Shown: positions 29,722 through 39,347 of the stretch, one piece after another | Layout: every line of letters begins with the position of its first letter | How positions within the stretch are numbered: position 1 is the first letter of the stretch | Assembly (NCBI GenBank): GCA_023910675.1 | Contig: JAAVWC010000017.1 | Coordinates: 1-64,000 of the forward strand | Direction: 5' to 3' | Source of the DNA: Gemmatimonas sp. | GTDB taxonomy: Bacteria > Gemmatimonadota > Gemmatimonadetes > Gemmatimonadales > Gemmatimonadaceae | DNA length: 64,000 bases | Translations under genes and position numbers: made by a program | Notes under the pieces: model-generated | The model's database searches: none | The model's input: only the letters and a program-made list of their open reading frames with translations | What the model was told of the DNA's origin: nothing

Positions 29722-30120
29722 TCAGCGCCCCGACAGAAGGAATTTCACCAATACCAAATCGCTCGGCGCCAGCGGCAATTGCAGCAGCGACGTCGCGCTT
29801 CCCCAATGCAGTGCATCGTGCTCCAGGCACTCGGGCGCTCCATCGATCGTGGTTGGTACGAAGACAATCAGAAACCGTGATGCCGCATCGGCGATTTCGA
29901 GTAACGGCTCACCCACGTGCAGGACGCGCACCCCAAGCTCTTCGCGCAACTCGCGACGCGTGGCCTCGAGATCATTCTCCCCCGGCTCGCATTTGCCACC
30001 GGGAAACTCCCAGAGGCCACCGTGCTGCTTGTGGGCTGGACGCAGACAGACCAGCCACTCCCGTCCCGTGTCGCTACGCCGGCCTACCACCGCCGCGACC
30101 ACGCGTATGCGTTTGGTCAT
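29722..30120 (-). CDS. MutT/NUDIX hydrolase
   Basis: A 132-aa cytoplasmic NUDIX pyrophosphohydrolase, likely acting on oxidised or non-canonical (d)NTPs such as 8-oxo-dGTP. The Nudix box is perfect: G42-X5-E48-X7-R56-E57-L58-X-E60-E61-X-G63-V64. The core is preceded by RPAHKQHGGLWEFPGG, typical of the MutT type. The ATG at 30120 is chosen; a TTG two codons upstream (30126) is possible. It is the last gene of the minus-strand nucleoside ABC operon, 20 nt after the MFS gene, and ends next to the palindromic array. Pairing with nucleoside uptake suggests nucleotide-pool cleaning. Confidence 0.9.
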   Translation of the reverse strand: MTKRIRVVAAVVGRRSDTGREWLVCLRPAHKQHGGLWEFPGGKCEPGENDLEATRRELREELGVRVLHVGEPLLEIADAASRFLIVFVPTTIDGAPECLEHDALHWGSATSLLQLPLAPSDLVLVKFLLSGR

Positions 30121-30140
30121 GAGCAAGCCAGTCGCGCAGG

Positions 30141-31394
30141 TTACGACGCGGGTGTCGGCGCCTTGCGAGGCGCGTATCGCTCGAGGTCACGCCCCATGAG
30201 CAGCGTGGCCAGCACCACCGTCGCGCTGATCCAGAACGGGCTCTGCTTGCCGAACGTGTCGAACGCCACGCCGAGCACGATGGGGAACACCACGCGCGTG
30301 ATGCCACCGAATGTCTGCTGCACACCCATGTACAATCCGCGTTCCGCGCTGCTCACGACGCGTGACAACATGGCCGTCACGCACGGGAAGGTGAAGGCGG
30401 TGCCCAGCGGCAACATGCCTACGGAAAGCGCGAGTAGCGGGAGGTTGGGCGACACCGACAACCCTATCAGTCCTGCCGCCAGGAACAGCAGCCCCGCGCG
30501 ACTGAGGCGTGGTTCGCCTATCCGGTCGACAAGCTTGCCGAGCATCAACGCGCGCACCAGCACGCTGAGTACGCCGATGTACATGAAGAAATAGCCGATG
30601 GTCGCTTCGGTCACGCCAAAGCGGTACGCGAGGAAGAGCGCAAGAATGGCGGTCGTTCCCTGAAAGGCACCAATGGCCAACGCGTATATCAGAATGAGGC
30701 GCGACGCCGCGTCGCTGGGATGACTCACCACGCGCATGACCGCTTCACGCGATCCCTTGGGCTTGGCCTTGCCGGTTTCTCCACCCGGCTTGCGGATTTC
30801 GGTGAGATAGCGCGACGCGAAGATCATGTTCACGACGCACAGCCCCGCCGCCACGAGTCCCGGCGTGTTCTTGCTGAACAGCTGCACCCAGCTGCCGATG
30901 ACCGGCCCCAGTGCCACACCGGCATTCGTGGCCGCCGAAAGCCACCCGAGGCTCTTCGCGCGGTCTTCTGGGCGCGTGGCGTCGGCGACATATGCCTGAA
31001 TGACACTCACCGTACCGCCGCCAGCGCCTTGTACGATGCGCGACAGAAAGAGCAGCCACAGGCTGTCCGCGTAGGCGAAGACCACGTACGCCACCGCGCT
31101 GGCCCCCAGTCCGACCATGAGCGCCGGACGGCGCCCGTACTTGTCGCTGAAACGTCCCCATATCGGCGCGCTGATGAGTTGCGCCACGCTGAACGAACTC
31201 ACGAGCAGCCCAACCACCGCGCCACCGGCGCCGAGCGTTTTCGCGTAGAAAGGCAGGAGCGGCAGAATCATCAACAGCCCCAGCATGTCGATGAACGCGG
31301 TCACCATGAGCACGACGAGCTTACCGAAGGCGGATTTCCCGTCGTCCGTTGGATGCTCGTCGGTGTGGTGCGATGGCGCGCTGCTGATGCTCAC
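30141..31394 (-). CDS. MFS transporter (DHA1/TetA-like)
   Basis: A 417-aa inner-membrane protein with 12 helices, GTG start at 31394. Motif A reads GRFSDKYGRRPAL and motif C-like glycines occur in NAGVALGPVIGSW, both typical of drug:H+ antiporters. It lies 9 nt after the second nucleoside ABC permease and 20 nt before the NUDIX gene on the same strand, so it is part of that operon. Export of a nucleoside or antibiotic analogue is possible; the substrate is unknown. Confidence 0.85.
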   Translation of the reverse strand: MSISSAPSHHTDEHPTDDGKSAFGKLVVLMVTAFIDMLGLLMILPLLPFYAKTLGAGGAVVGLLVSSFSVAQLISAPIWGRFSDKYGRRPALMVGLGASAVAYVVFAYADSLWLLFLSRIVQGAGGGTVSVIQAYVADATRPEDRAKSLGWLSAATNAGVALGPVIGSWVQLFSKNTPGLVAAGLCVVNMIFASRYLTEIRKPGGETGKAKPKGSREAVMRVVSHPSDAASRLILIYALAIGAFQGTTAILALFLAYRFGVTEATIGYFFMYIGVLSVLVRALMLGKLVDRIGEPRLSRAGLLFLAAGLIGLSVSPNLPLLALSVGMLPLGTAFTFPCVTAMLSRVVSSAERGLYMGVQQTFGGITRVVFPIVLGVAFDTFGKQSPFWISATVVLATLLMGRDLERYAPRKAPTPAS

Positions 31395-31403
31395 GAGATA
31401 GGG

Positions 31404-32282
31404 TTATTCGGTCTTTCCAAGCGCGGCTGGCGCAACACTGCGTCCCACCACACCTGCGAGGGCAACGATCGTGAGCACGTACGGGATCATCTCCACGAAC
31501 TGACTCGGTACCAGCTGTGCGCCCTGCAGCTGAATCTGCAACGTCTCGGCTCCGGCGAACAGCAGGCACGCGACACCTACGCGCACTGGCTCCCAGCGGC
31601 CGAAGATGACAGCGGCCAACGCAATGAAGCCACGCCCCGCGGTCATGCCATCGGTGAACTGATGCTGATCGAGGGCCAGGTAGGCGCCACCCAGGCTGGC
31701 CAACGCGCCGCCAATGTAGAGCCCCTTGAGGCGCAACGCGTTCACTGGCACGCCGAGTGTCGCGGCCGCTTCGGGCTTTTCCCCGACCGCGCGCGCGCGC
31801 AGCCCGAACGGCGTGCGGTACAGCACCCACCCCAGCGTCGGCAGCGCCGCCAGGCCAATCCACACGACCGGATTGAGGAAGCTCGACAACATCGCGTTGC
31901 CGACCCCTTCACCGCCAAACCCCGGTACGCGCGGCGAGTTGCTGGAGCTGTCGAATACCAGCCGAAGGAAGTACCGAGTGCTTGCGGCGACGATGAGGTT
32001 GATCGCTACACCCACCACCACCTGATTCGCCTTGAAGCGAATCGTCGCCACGGCGATCACACTCGTCATGATCGCACCGGCCGCCAGCGCGCCCAGCAGA
32101 CCGGCCCATGCGCTATTGCCGTAGTAACTCCCCAGTGCCGCACCAAATGCGCCGGAGAGCATGAGTCCCTCGAGGCCGAGCGCAATCACGCCAACACGCT
32201 CCGACATGACCCCACCGGCTGCGGCGAGCAAATAGGGCACAGCAATACGAATGGTTTGCAGGATGAATGCGATGAGCATCAT
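31404..32282 (-). CDS. Nucleoside-type ABC transporter permease (second subunit)
   Basis: A 292-aa inner-membrane permease of the branched permease group (BPD_transp_2), resembling NupQ/YufQ. It starts MMLIAFILQTIRIAVPYLLA and contains the family stretch MSERVGVIALGLEGLMLSG, followed by about eight further hydrophobic helices. The ATG overlaps the stop of the upstream permease. With the neighbouring BMP protein and double ATPase it forms a complete ABC importer, by family knowledge most likely for purine or other nucleosides. Confidence 0.9.
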   Translation of the reverse strand: MMLIAFILQTIRIAVPYLLAAAGGVMSERVGVIALGLEGLMLSGAFGAALGSYYGNSAWAGLLGALAAGAIMTSVIAVATIRFKANQVVVGVAINLIVAASTRYFLRLVFDSSSNSPRVPGFGGEGVGNAMLSSFLNPVVWIGLAALPTLGWVLYRTPFGLRARAVGEKPEAAATLGVPVNALRLKGLYIGGALASLGGAYLALDQHQFTDGMTAGRGFIALAAVIFGRWEPVRVGVACLLFAGAETLQIQLQGAQLVPSQFVEMIPYVLTIVALAGVVGRSVAPAALGKTE

Positions 32283-33400
32283 ACCGGCGCCCCCTGCGCA
32301 TTGCCCGTCTTCGTGCGCGACGCGGTCACGCTTGCTGCGGCGGCGCGCAGCTGCTTCTGTACTTCGGGGACGGCAGTCGCGACCGATAGAATCACGGCCG
32401 CCGTGAGAATGTCGGTCAGCTGCTTGGGCACGATCGCATTTACCGCGAGCCCACCCTGCGACAACGTGCCGAAGAGCAACGCCGCCGCCAGAATGCCGAA
32501 CGGGTGGTTGCGGCCCACGAGCGCCACGGCAATGCCCAGGAAGCCGGCGCCACCGGCAAAGCCTTCTTCGTAGTAGCCCTTGTAGCCGAGGACGAAGTTC
32601 ACGCCGCCGAGCCCCGCCAACGCCCCGGAAATGGCCATGGACACCAGCAGGACACGCGGCACCTTCACACCGGCGTATTCCGCCGCTTCGGGCTGCAGGC
32701 CCACCGCGCGGAGTTCATAGCCACCGCGCGTACGAAACAGATACCACCACGCCGCGACGGCGGCCGCGATGGCAAAGAGCACGGTGAAGTTCACGGCGCT
32801 GCCTCGAAACATCGCAAAGGCGTCGGCCAGTCGCGGCACATTGCCCACCGTGATATCCGGCGTGCGCAGCGTTTCTGGCAAGTGCAGCTTGGCCGACACG
32901 ATCCAGTTGAGCAGGGCAAGCACGATGAAGTTGAGCATGATCGTCACGATCACCTCACTCGCTCCGAAGCGGGCGCGCAGTGCGCCGGGGAGTGCGCCCA
33001 CGAGTGCGCCCACGAGCATCGCCGCTACGACGCAGAGCGGCACGGCCAGCAGCGCGGGTACCGACGACGGCAGCAGTAGCCCCAACAGCGCGGCGCCGAA
33101 GCCGCCAGCCGCCAGCTGCCCTTCGGCACCGACATTGAACAGCCCTGCACGCCCTGCTAGCGCGAAGGCCAGCCCGGTGCAGGTGAGTGTCGTGGCTTTG
33201 TAGAGCACCTGCCCGATGCCGTACGCGTTGCCCCACGTTCCCTTGACCAGCAGCGTCCACACCGCCGCGGGCGATTCGCCAAACGACAGAATGAGCAGGT
33301 CGCCCAGCACTGCCGCGAGCGCGAGCGCCACCAGCGGCGGCAACAGCGCGTCCAGCCAGCGGGTGCGATGCATCGATGGCAGACTCATGGTCGCACTCAT
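32279..33400 (-). CDS. Nucleoside-type ABC transporter permease (first subunit)
   Basis: A 373-aa permease resembling NupP/YufP, starting at the ATG at 33400 (MSATMSLPSMHRTRW), which overlaps the ATPase stop as ATGA. The family core GRAGLFNVGAEGQLAAGGF and ALPGALRARFGASEVIVTIM (cytoplasmic coupling region) is clear, with about ten helices. Its stop in turn overlaps the next permease start, so stoichiometry of the complex is likely controlled by coupling. Confidence 0.92.
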   Translation of the reverse strand: MSATMSLPSMHRTRWLDALLPPLVALALAAVLGDLLILSFGESPAAVWTLLVKGTWGNAYGIGQVLYKATTLTCTGLAFALAGRAGLFNVGAEGQLAAGGFGAALLGLLLPSSVPALLAVPLCVVAAMLVGALVGALPGALRARFGASEVIVTIMLNFIVLALLNWIVSAKLHLPETLRTPDITVGNVPRLADAFAMFRGSAVNFTVLFAIAAAVAAWWYLFRTRGGYELRAVGLQPEAAEYAGVKVPRVLLVSMAISGALAGLGGVNFVLGYKGYYEEGFAGGAGFLGIAVALVGRNHPFGILAAALLFGTLSQGGLAVNAIVPKQLTDILTAAVILSVATAVPEVQKQLRAAAASVTASRTKTGNAQGAPV

Positions 33401-34956
33401 GCCGCAGCTCCCGTCATGAACGGTCCGAGCAGTTCCGCCGAGCACTCGGCCGCCGGCAAGACGGTCACAAACCGGCCGCCATACATGACCGCAATGCGAT
33501 CGGAGAGCGCGAGCACTTCGGGTAAATCGGCACTGACCAGCAGAATGCCTTTGCCTGCGTTGCGCGCCGCACGCAGCTGTTCGTGGATGAACTCGATGGC
33601 ACCAACGTCGACGCCGCGCGTGGGCTGTGCCGCAAGGAGTACACTGAACGGACGCCCCATTTCCCGCGCAATTACGATCTTTTGCTGATTGCCGCCGGAC
33701 AGGGCACGCGCCGGCAGCGATGCGATGGGCGGACGGATGTCGAAGCGTTGCACCTGCTCGTTCGCGTTGGCCGCGATGCGCGCGAGATCGAGCCCCGCGC
33801 GCGAGGAGAAGTGGTGTTGGCGCCCGAGAATGAGGTTGTCGGCAATCGAATAGTCGAGCACGAGGCCACGACGGTGCCGGTCTTCGGGAATGTGCGACAG
33901 CCCCCGGTCGGCGCGTTCACGTACGGAGAGTGTCGTGAAATCCTGTGCCGCCACCTCGATACGCCCCTGCTGGACGGCACGCAGGCCGGCGATCGCCTCG
34001 AGCAATTCAGTCTGCCCGTTCCCTTCGACGCCAGCAATGCCCACGATCTCGCCCGGCATGATCTCGAACGAGACATCGTTCACCGCGACCGTACCACGAT
34101 CGGAGCGTGCGCGCAGCCCCTGAACGCGCAACACCGGCGTGCCCCCCGCTGCAGTTGCCGGAGCGCGCGTCGCCTCACGCGCACCACCGACGGCATCGAG
34201 ATGCAGATTCACGTCGCGCCCCACCATGGCGCGCGCGATCTCCCGCGGCGTCACGCCCTGCGTGGGAAACTGCGAGACGGTCGTGCCCGCGCGCATCACG
34301 GTGATGTTGTCCGAAATCGCGATGACTTCGTCGAGCTTGTGCGTGATGAGTACGACCGTTCCGCCGTCATCGCGCAGCGTGCGCAACACCGTCCACAGCT
34401 CCTGCACTTCCGGCGGCGACAATACGGCGGTGGGCTCGTCGAGGATGAGCACCTTCGCGCCGCGATAGAGCGCCTTGAGAATCTCGACGCGCTGGGCTTC
34501 GCCAACACTCAGGTCGGCAATGCGCGCGCGCGGATCGACGTGAAGCCCGCTCGTGCGGCCAAGGGACTCGACTTCCGTTACGGCACGGTGCAGGTCGATC
34601 GTCATGCCGTCGGTGGGCTCTGACCCCAGCACCACATTCTCGGCGACGGTCAACGTTGGGACGAGCATGAAGTGCTGGTGCACCATGCCCACGCCCGCCG
34701 CGATGGCCTCCTGCGTCGTCCATCCCTGCACGTCACGGCCGAAGACCTCGACGGTGCCGGCATCGGGGGCATACAGGCCCGCCAGCACCCGCATGAGTGT
34801 GCTCTTGCCGGCACCGTTCTCGCCAACGAGCGCGTGAATTTCGCCGCGCTGTACTTCGAGGGTGGCGTCCCGGTTGGCGACGACGGCGCCGAATGTTTTC
34901 ACGACGCCCCGCAGGCGAATGGCCGGCGATGTCGTCGACGCAGGCGCCTGGCTCAT
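33397..34956 (-). CDS. ABC transporter ATPase with two nucleotide-binding domains
   Basis: A 519-aa cytoplasmic ATPase of the RbsA/NupO type. Domain 1 has a proper Walker A (GENGAGKST), Q-loop, signature LSVGEAQRVEI and Walker B VLILDEPTAVLSP. Domain 2 has a degenerate Walker A (GVEGNGQTE) and signature LSGGNQQKIVI, as usual for this subfamily, where only one site is fully active. The ATG at 34956 overlaps the BMP gene stop (ATGA). It drives the two permeases encoded downstream. Confidence 0.93.
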   Translation of the reverse strand: MSQAPASTTSPAIRLRGVVKTFGAVVANRDATLEVQRGEIHALVGENGAGKSTLMRVLAGLYAPDAGTVEVFGRDVQGWTTQEAIAAGVGMVHQHFMLVPTLTVAENVVLGSEPTDGMTIDLHRAVTEVESLGRTSGLHVDPRARIADLSVGEAQRVEILKALYRGAKVLILDEPTAVLSPPEVQELWTVLRTLRDDGGTVVLITHKLDEVIAISDNITVMRAGTTVSQFPTQGVTPREIARAMVGRDVNLHLDAVGGAREATRAPATAAGGTPVLRVQGLRARSDRGTVAVNDVSFEIMPGEIVGIAGVEGNGQTELLEAIAGLRAVQQGRIEVAAQDFTTLSVRERADRGLSHIPEDRHRRGLVLDYSIADNLILGRQHHFSSRAGLDLARIAANANEQVQRFDIRPPIASLPARALSGGNQQKIVIAREMGRPFSVLLAAQPTRGVDVGAIEFIHEQLRAARNAGKGILLVSADLPEVLALSDRIAVMYGGRFVTVLPAAECSAELLGPFMTGAAA

Positions 34957-36002
34957 TGCTTGGCCCCGCGCGTCGACGGCACCACGATGCGACCGGCGAT
35001 GATCTCGGCGGTGAGCGCGTCGAGTCGGGCTCGCACGTCGGGCGGAATGAGCGTGCGGTTGTTGTCGTCGTAGATGTACCCCACGCCGTTCTCCGCGAGA
35101 CCGAACTGCTGAATGCCACCGGTGAATAGATTGTCTTTCACCGACTTCACTGCGGCCACCACCGACGCATCGATCCCCTTCACCATGCTCGTGAGCACAT
35201 AGCCCGGCGCTTCGTTGTATTGATCGGCATCCACGCCGATGGCAAGCTTGCCGGTCGTGCGCGCCGCTTCGAAGACGCCCAGTCCCGTCGAGCCGGAGGC
35301 GTGGAAAATGACATTCACGCCCTGATTGTACATCGAGAGCGCCATCTCCTTGCCACGCCCCGGATTGCGAAACGCTTCGGGGGTGACGCCGGCGTAGTTC
35401 ACGATGACCTCGCAGTCGGGGCACACGTGCGTCACCCCCGCGCGATACCCAGCCTCAAACTTGTGAATGAGCGCGATATCCATGCCGCCCACGAAGCCCA
35501 CCTTCTTGCTCTTCCCCACCAGCGCGGCGAGGGCGCCCACCAGAAACGACCCTTCTTCTTCGCGGAACTTGAGCGCGCGCAAATTGCTCGGCAGCGGCAG
35601 TGGGTTTCCCACGGAGTCGAGCGGGACCGACATATCGACGTCGGCAAAGCGCACGTTGGGATATTCCTTCGCCAGCGCGAGCACATCATCGGTGAAGATG
35701 AAGCCCACCCCGATCACGAGGTCCATCCCTTCGGCCGCGAGCAACCGGAGGCCGGCTTCACGATCGGAGCCTTCACCCGGCTCGATGTAGGTGACGCGCG
35801 CGCCAAGTTCTTTCTGCGCACGTTCGCCCCCCAGATAGGCGCCGTCGTTGAACGACTTGTCACCGCGTCCGCCGACATCGAAAACGATGCCGACGTCGAG
35901 GCCTTCGGAGGTGTCTGCGACCGTGGCCCCGGAGGGGCGGACCGTCAGCAGGGCGAGATGGGCGAGGACGAGCGCCCCGATCAAGGAGAGGGTGCGGCGC
36001 AT
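34953..36002 (-). CDS. BMP-family nucleoside-binding protein
   Basis: A 349-aa periplasmic substrate-binding protein of the BMP/PnrA family. It starts at the ATG at 36002 with a Sec signal (RRTLSLIGALVLAHLALLTV); no lipobox Cys is visible, unlike many Gram-positive members. Family motifs include VGIVFDVGGRGDKSFND, VGFVGGMDIALIHKFEAGY, VIFHASGSTGLGVFEAA and GVDADQ. By family knowledge it binds purine nucleosides. It is the first gene of a six-gene operon running to 29722. The upstream 96 nt before the shared hairpin at 36099 would hold its promoter; none is obvious. Confidence 0.92.
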   Translation of the reverse strand: MRRTLSLIGALVLAHLALLTVRPSGATVADTSEGLDVGIVFDVGGRGDKSFNDGAYLGGERAQKELGARVTYIEPGEGSDREAGLRLLAAEGMDLVIGVGFIFTDDVLALAKEYPNVRFADVDMSVPLDSVGNPLPLPSNLRALKFREEEGSFLVGALAALVGKSKKVGFVGGMDIALIHKFEAGYRAGVTHVCPDCEVIVNYAGVTPEAFRNPGRGKEMALSMYNQGVNVIFHASGSTGLGVFEAARTTGKLAIGVDADQYNEAPGYVLTSMVKGIDASVVAAVKSVKDNLFTGGIQQFGLAENGVGYIYDDNNRTLIPPDVRARLDALTAEIIAGRIVVPSTRGAKQ

Positions 36003-36098
36003 GGCCACGAAGGTTCGCCGTCTGGCCCTCTCACCGGAAGGGCTTGCGGGCTGGGGAAATGCGATGGGCGCCCGGCTCCCCGCAGCCGCCCGGTAACA

Positions 36099-36129
36099 CA
36101 AAGGGCCACGGAGATCCCGTGGCCCTTTG
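36099..36129 (-). terminator. Intrinsic terminator after the secreted repeat-protein gene
   Basis: A 13-bp perfect stem (CAAAGGGCCACGG and its complement) with a 5-nt loop, 21 nt past the stop of the 36150-37658 gene. On the minus strand it ends CCCTTTGTGTT, a modest U-rich tail. Confidence 0.75.
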
Positions 36130-36149
36130 CTCCATCCGACAGCCGCCCA

Positions 36150-37658
36150 TTACTTGATGGGCTTGTACCGGTAGGCGTAGATCCCCGGCGCGGACGCCTT
36201 GAGTTCGACGTTCTTGCGATCACCCTTCTTGAGGGCGCCCGATGGCGCCGTCGCCGTCCCAACCACCGTGCCCGCCTGGTCGAGGAACTCGGCCGTCACC
36301 GTGTACGACCCCGTCGGCGCAATCTGCTCGAGCGCGAGCGTCAGCGTCGCCTCGCTGGCGCCACGCGAGAAGCCCGCCACCTCGACCTTGACCGGCAACG
36401 CCTCGGCGAGCGTCTGGTACTTCACCAGCGAATCCGTCCACGCCTTCTTCTCGGCGGGGAGCTTCACATTCTTCGCAAGCCCCTGCGACGCGTAGGCGAA
36501 CATCATCCAGCCATCGTAGTTGTTGGGGTCGAGCGCCACCAACTTCGCGCTCGGGCCGAACATGTCCTTGAAACGGTCCTTCGCGTACAGTGAGGCGGCC
36601 ACGTTGCGCAGCCCGTCGCGGCTGTTCGGATTCCGCTCGACGGAGGCTTCGAACAGCTTGAGCGCGTCGTCCGTGCGGTTGGCACGGGTCGCCACGACGC
36701 CGCCGACGGCCAGCACGATGTCGCTGTGCTTGCTGGGGTTGGCGATCATGTCGGCGTACACCGAGGGCAGGTTGGCCGTGTCCTTGGCCAGTGTGAGCGC
36801 TTCCGCCCAGTTGTTGAAGTGGTTGGCCACATCCGGGCTGTCCGGCGTGGCGGCAATGAGCGCCTTGAAGTAACCGGCCGCCTCGCGCGCCTGCGCCTGC
36901 TGGTCTGCGCCCTGTGCCGCAGACGCCAGTTCGAGCGACGTCATGGCCATGTAGTACATCGAGCCGTTCTTGAGCTCACGGTACGACGTGTCCGCGCCCG
37001 AACGATCGACGACGTGCTTCCAATGCATCATCGCGCCCTTCTTGTCGTTCCGCTGATTCGCCACATTGGCGAGCACGTAATGCGCGTACGGGCCGTCGCT
37101 CATCAGCATCGAGCGCTTGGCGTAATACTCGGCCGAATCGAGCTTGCCCGCGCTCGACGCCGAGAGGGCCGCCTGCGTCTGCGCCAGCCACAGCTCGTTC
37201 TGCCGCTGCGCCTTGATGTCGGCTTCACACGCGGGCGCGGCGGCGACGATCGCCTTGTAGGCGGCGTCGATCGCGATCACGAGGTCGATCGGGTCGGTCG
37301 GAGCGCTCACGAAGCCCAGCGTGCTGCGAACCGGAGCCGCCGGGATGCCGGGCTCGATCGCCCACATCTTGAGCACTTCGCTGAGCATGAACTGGTAGCC
37401 CGTGGCGTTCTTCGCATAACGCTCCGGCTTCGTATCCAGCTCCTTGATCATCTGCGTGAGCAGCTTCTTGCGCTGCTCGGGGGCGGTCGCCGCCTTGGCC
37501 TGCTGGAAGCTGAGCGACTGAAGCGCCAGCTCCTTGGGCTGATTCACGTCGATCGTACAGGTGGCCGACACACCGCCGGGCTGAGCGGTAAGCGTCGCGG
37601 GAAGTGCGCCGGTGAACGACACAGCCGCCACGGCACCTGCCATGAACGTCAAACGCAT
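36150..37658 (-). CDS. Secreted TPR-like repeat protein of unknown function
   Basis: A 502-aa protein with a signal peptide (MRLTFMAGAVAAVSFTGALP...) starting at the ATG at 37658 behind a clear AGGAG site. Helical, TPR-like repeats occupy roughly residues 40-400 (for example RTDDALKLFEASVERNPNSR and YYAKRSMLMSDGPYAHYVLA), followed by a beta-rich C-terminal domain ending in GIYAYRYKPIK. TPR proteins scaffold other proteins; no catalytic motif is seen. It is monocistronic: a terminator follows and nadB lies divergently upstream with a 96-nt gap. I do not recognise a named family. Confidence 0.8.
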   Translation of the reverse strand: MRLTFMAGAVAAVSFTGALPATLTAQPGGVSATCTIDVNQPKELALQSLSFQQAKAATAPEQRKKLLTQMIKELDTKPERYAKNATGYQFMLSEVLKMWAIEPGIPAAPVRSTLGFVSAPTDPIDLVIAIDAAYKAIVAAAPACEADIKAQRQNELWLAQTQAALSASSAGKLDSAEYYAKRSMLMSDGPYAHYVLANVANQRNDKKGAMMHWKHVVDRSGADTSYRELKNGSMYYMAMTSLELASAAQGADQQAQAREAAGYFKALIAATPDSPDVANHFNNWAEALTLAKDTANLPSVYADMIANPSKHSDIVLAVGGVVATRANRTDDALKLFEASVERNPNSRDGLRNVAASLYAKDRFKDMFGPSAKLVALDPNNYDGWMMFAYASQGLAKNVKLPAEKKAWTDSLVKYQTLAEALPVKVEVAGFSRGASEATLTLALEQIAPTGSYTVTAEFLDQAGTVVGTATAPSGALKKGDRKNVELKASAPGIYAYRYKPIK

Positions 37659-37754
37659 GACGTCTCCTAAAAGCGAAAAGATGCTGAGAGAAAGTGGCCG
37701 GAGCTCTGGCCAGGGGTTCAGTTGGGGACCCGATGTCCTTTACTTGAAACTACT

Positions 37755-39278
37755 ATGACCAAACGGATCCGCACCCGGTTCCTGGTGATTGGCAGCGGAG
37801 TGGCTGGTTTGCACACGGCGTGGCGGGCCTCGGCCCACGGCCCCGTGACCGTGCTCACCAAGCGCACGCTGTTCGACTCTGCCACGGCATACGCACAGGG
37901 CGGCATCGCCGCTGCGCTCGGGGCCGGGGATAGCCCCGAACTGCATCGGGAGGACACCTTGGCCGCCGGGGCCGCCCTGTGTGATCGTGAGGCGGTCCAG
38001 GTGCTGGTCGAGGAGGGACCGGCCCGTGTGCGGGAGCTGCAGGCCGCCGGCGCCCGTTTCGATCTCGACCCGGACGGCGATTTCAAGCTGGGGAAAGAGG
38101 CCGCCCACTCCCGCCACCGCATTGTCCACGCCCACGGCGACCAGACGGGGGCGGAGGTGGCTCGGACGCTCGTCGCCAAGGTTCGGGAATCGTCGGCCAT
38201 CACGGTACACGAGACCGCCCGCGTCCTCGATCTGCTCTTGGTAGAGGACGAATCCGGGGTGCAGTGCGCTGGGGTACGGGTCTCCATCGCAGGCATGCCC
38301 GTGGAAATCGTCGCCGACGCCACGGTGCTCGCCACGGGCGGCTGCGGGCAGATTTTCCGCTATACGACCAATCCGCAGGTCGCCACCGGTGACGGCTTTG
38401 CCATGGCACACCGAGCGGGTGCCCGGCTGGCGGACATGGAGTTCGTGCAGTTCCACCCGACCGCCCTCGACACCCCGGAAAACCCGCTGGCGCTCATTTC
38501 CGAGGCGGTGCGTGGCGAAGGGGCTATCCTGCTCAATGGGCGTGGCCAGCGGTTCATGCCAAGCCGTCACAAGCTCGCCGAATTGGCCCCGCGCGATGTG
38601 GTGGCCCGGGAAATCTTCCGGGAGCAGCAGGCGCACGGACGGGTCTTTCTCGACGCGACCAAATTGGGGGAGGAGTTCCTGACCCGATTCCCGGGGATCA
38701 CGGTGCTTTGCCGTGCTCGCGGCATCGACCCCCGCTTCGAGCCCATCCCCGTCACGCCGGCCGCGCACTACATGATGGGCGGGGTCATGACAGACCTGGC
38801 GGGTCGCTCCAGTGTCCCCCGACTGTACGCGGTGGGGGAAGTGGCGCGGACCGGGGTGCATGGTGCCAACCGCCTGGCGTCGAACTCCCTCCTCGAGGGG
38901 CTCGTGTTTGCCGAGCGGGTCGCCCGCGATATGGTGCAGACCCCGGAAGAGCTCGCCGAGCCGGAGCTTGCTCCCTGGGATGTCCCGCCGCTCGCCGACC
39001 GCGGCGCCGCACAGGTGGCCGCCGACGAAATCCGGCAGATCATGTGGGATCACGCCAGCATCGCCCGCACCGCTCCGGGACTCCGGCGCTGCCTCAACGC
39101 CCTCCAGCGGGTGGGTGAGCGGCTTCCGCCTGGTGCCACCGAAGAGCGCAACCTGCTTACGACCGCCACCCTCGTGGCCGAAGCATCCCTCCTGCGCAAG
39201 GAGTCGCGGGGAGGGCACTTCCGGAGCGATTTTCCAAAGACCCGCCGGAAATGGCAGGGGCGCCACATCACCTGGTGA
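37755..39278 (+). CDS. nadB: L-aspartate oxidase
   Basis: A 507-aa FAD enzyme oxidising L-aspartate to iminoaspartate, the first step of de novo NAD synthesis. The dinucleotide-binding motif GSGVAG sits at residues 13-18, followed by AYAQGGIAAAL, HPTALDTPENPLALISEA, GQRFMPSRHKLAELAPRD and HGANRLASNSLLEG, all typical of NadB and the fumarate reductase flavoprotein superfamily. The ATG at 37755 fits the FAD-domain start; no Shine-Dalgarno sequence is visible, so the mRNA may be short-leadered. nadA follows after 69 nt and nadC overlaps nadA. Confidence 0.95.
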   Translation: MTKRIRTRFLVIGSGVAGLHTAWRASAHGPVTVLTKRTLFDSATAYAQGGIAAALGAGDSPELHREDTLAAGAALCDREAVQVLVEEGPARVRELQAAGARFDLDPDGDFKLGKEAAHSRHRIVHAHGDQTGAEVARTLVAKVRESSAITVHETARVLDLLLVEDESGVQCAGVRVSIAGMPVEIVADATVLATGGCGQIFRYTTNPQVATGDGFAMAHRAGARLADMEFVQFHPTALDTPENPLALISEAVRGEGAILLNGRGQRFMPSRHKLAELAPRDVVAREIFREQQAHGRVFLDATKLGEEFLTRFPGITVLCRARGIDPRFEPIPVTPAAHYMMGGVMTDLAGRSSVPRLYAVGEVARTGVHGANRLASNSLLEGLVFAERVARDMVQTPEELAEPELAPWDVPPLADRGAAQVAADEIRQIMWDHASIARTAPGLRRCLNALQRVGERLPPGATEERNLLTTATLVAEASLLRKESRGGHFRSDFPKTRRKWQGRHITW

Positions 39279-39347
39279 GTGCCGGGCACGTGACCCCGCG
39301 CCGTCTGCCGATCCTGCGACACTTTGCTTCCTGCATTCTCTCCCAGC

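Noticed and set aside
28674-29830. Long open frames encoding Arg/Pro/Ser-rich repetitive proteins on the minus strand
   Set aside because: They run through the 119-bp palindromic array; the period is not a multiple of three, so all frames read through by chance. No ribosome sites or family similarity.
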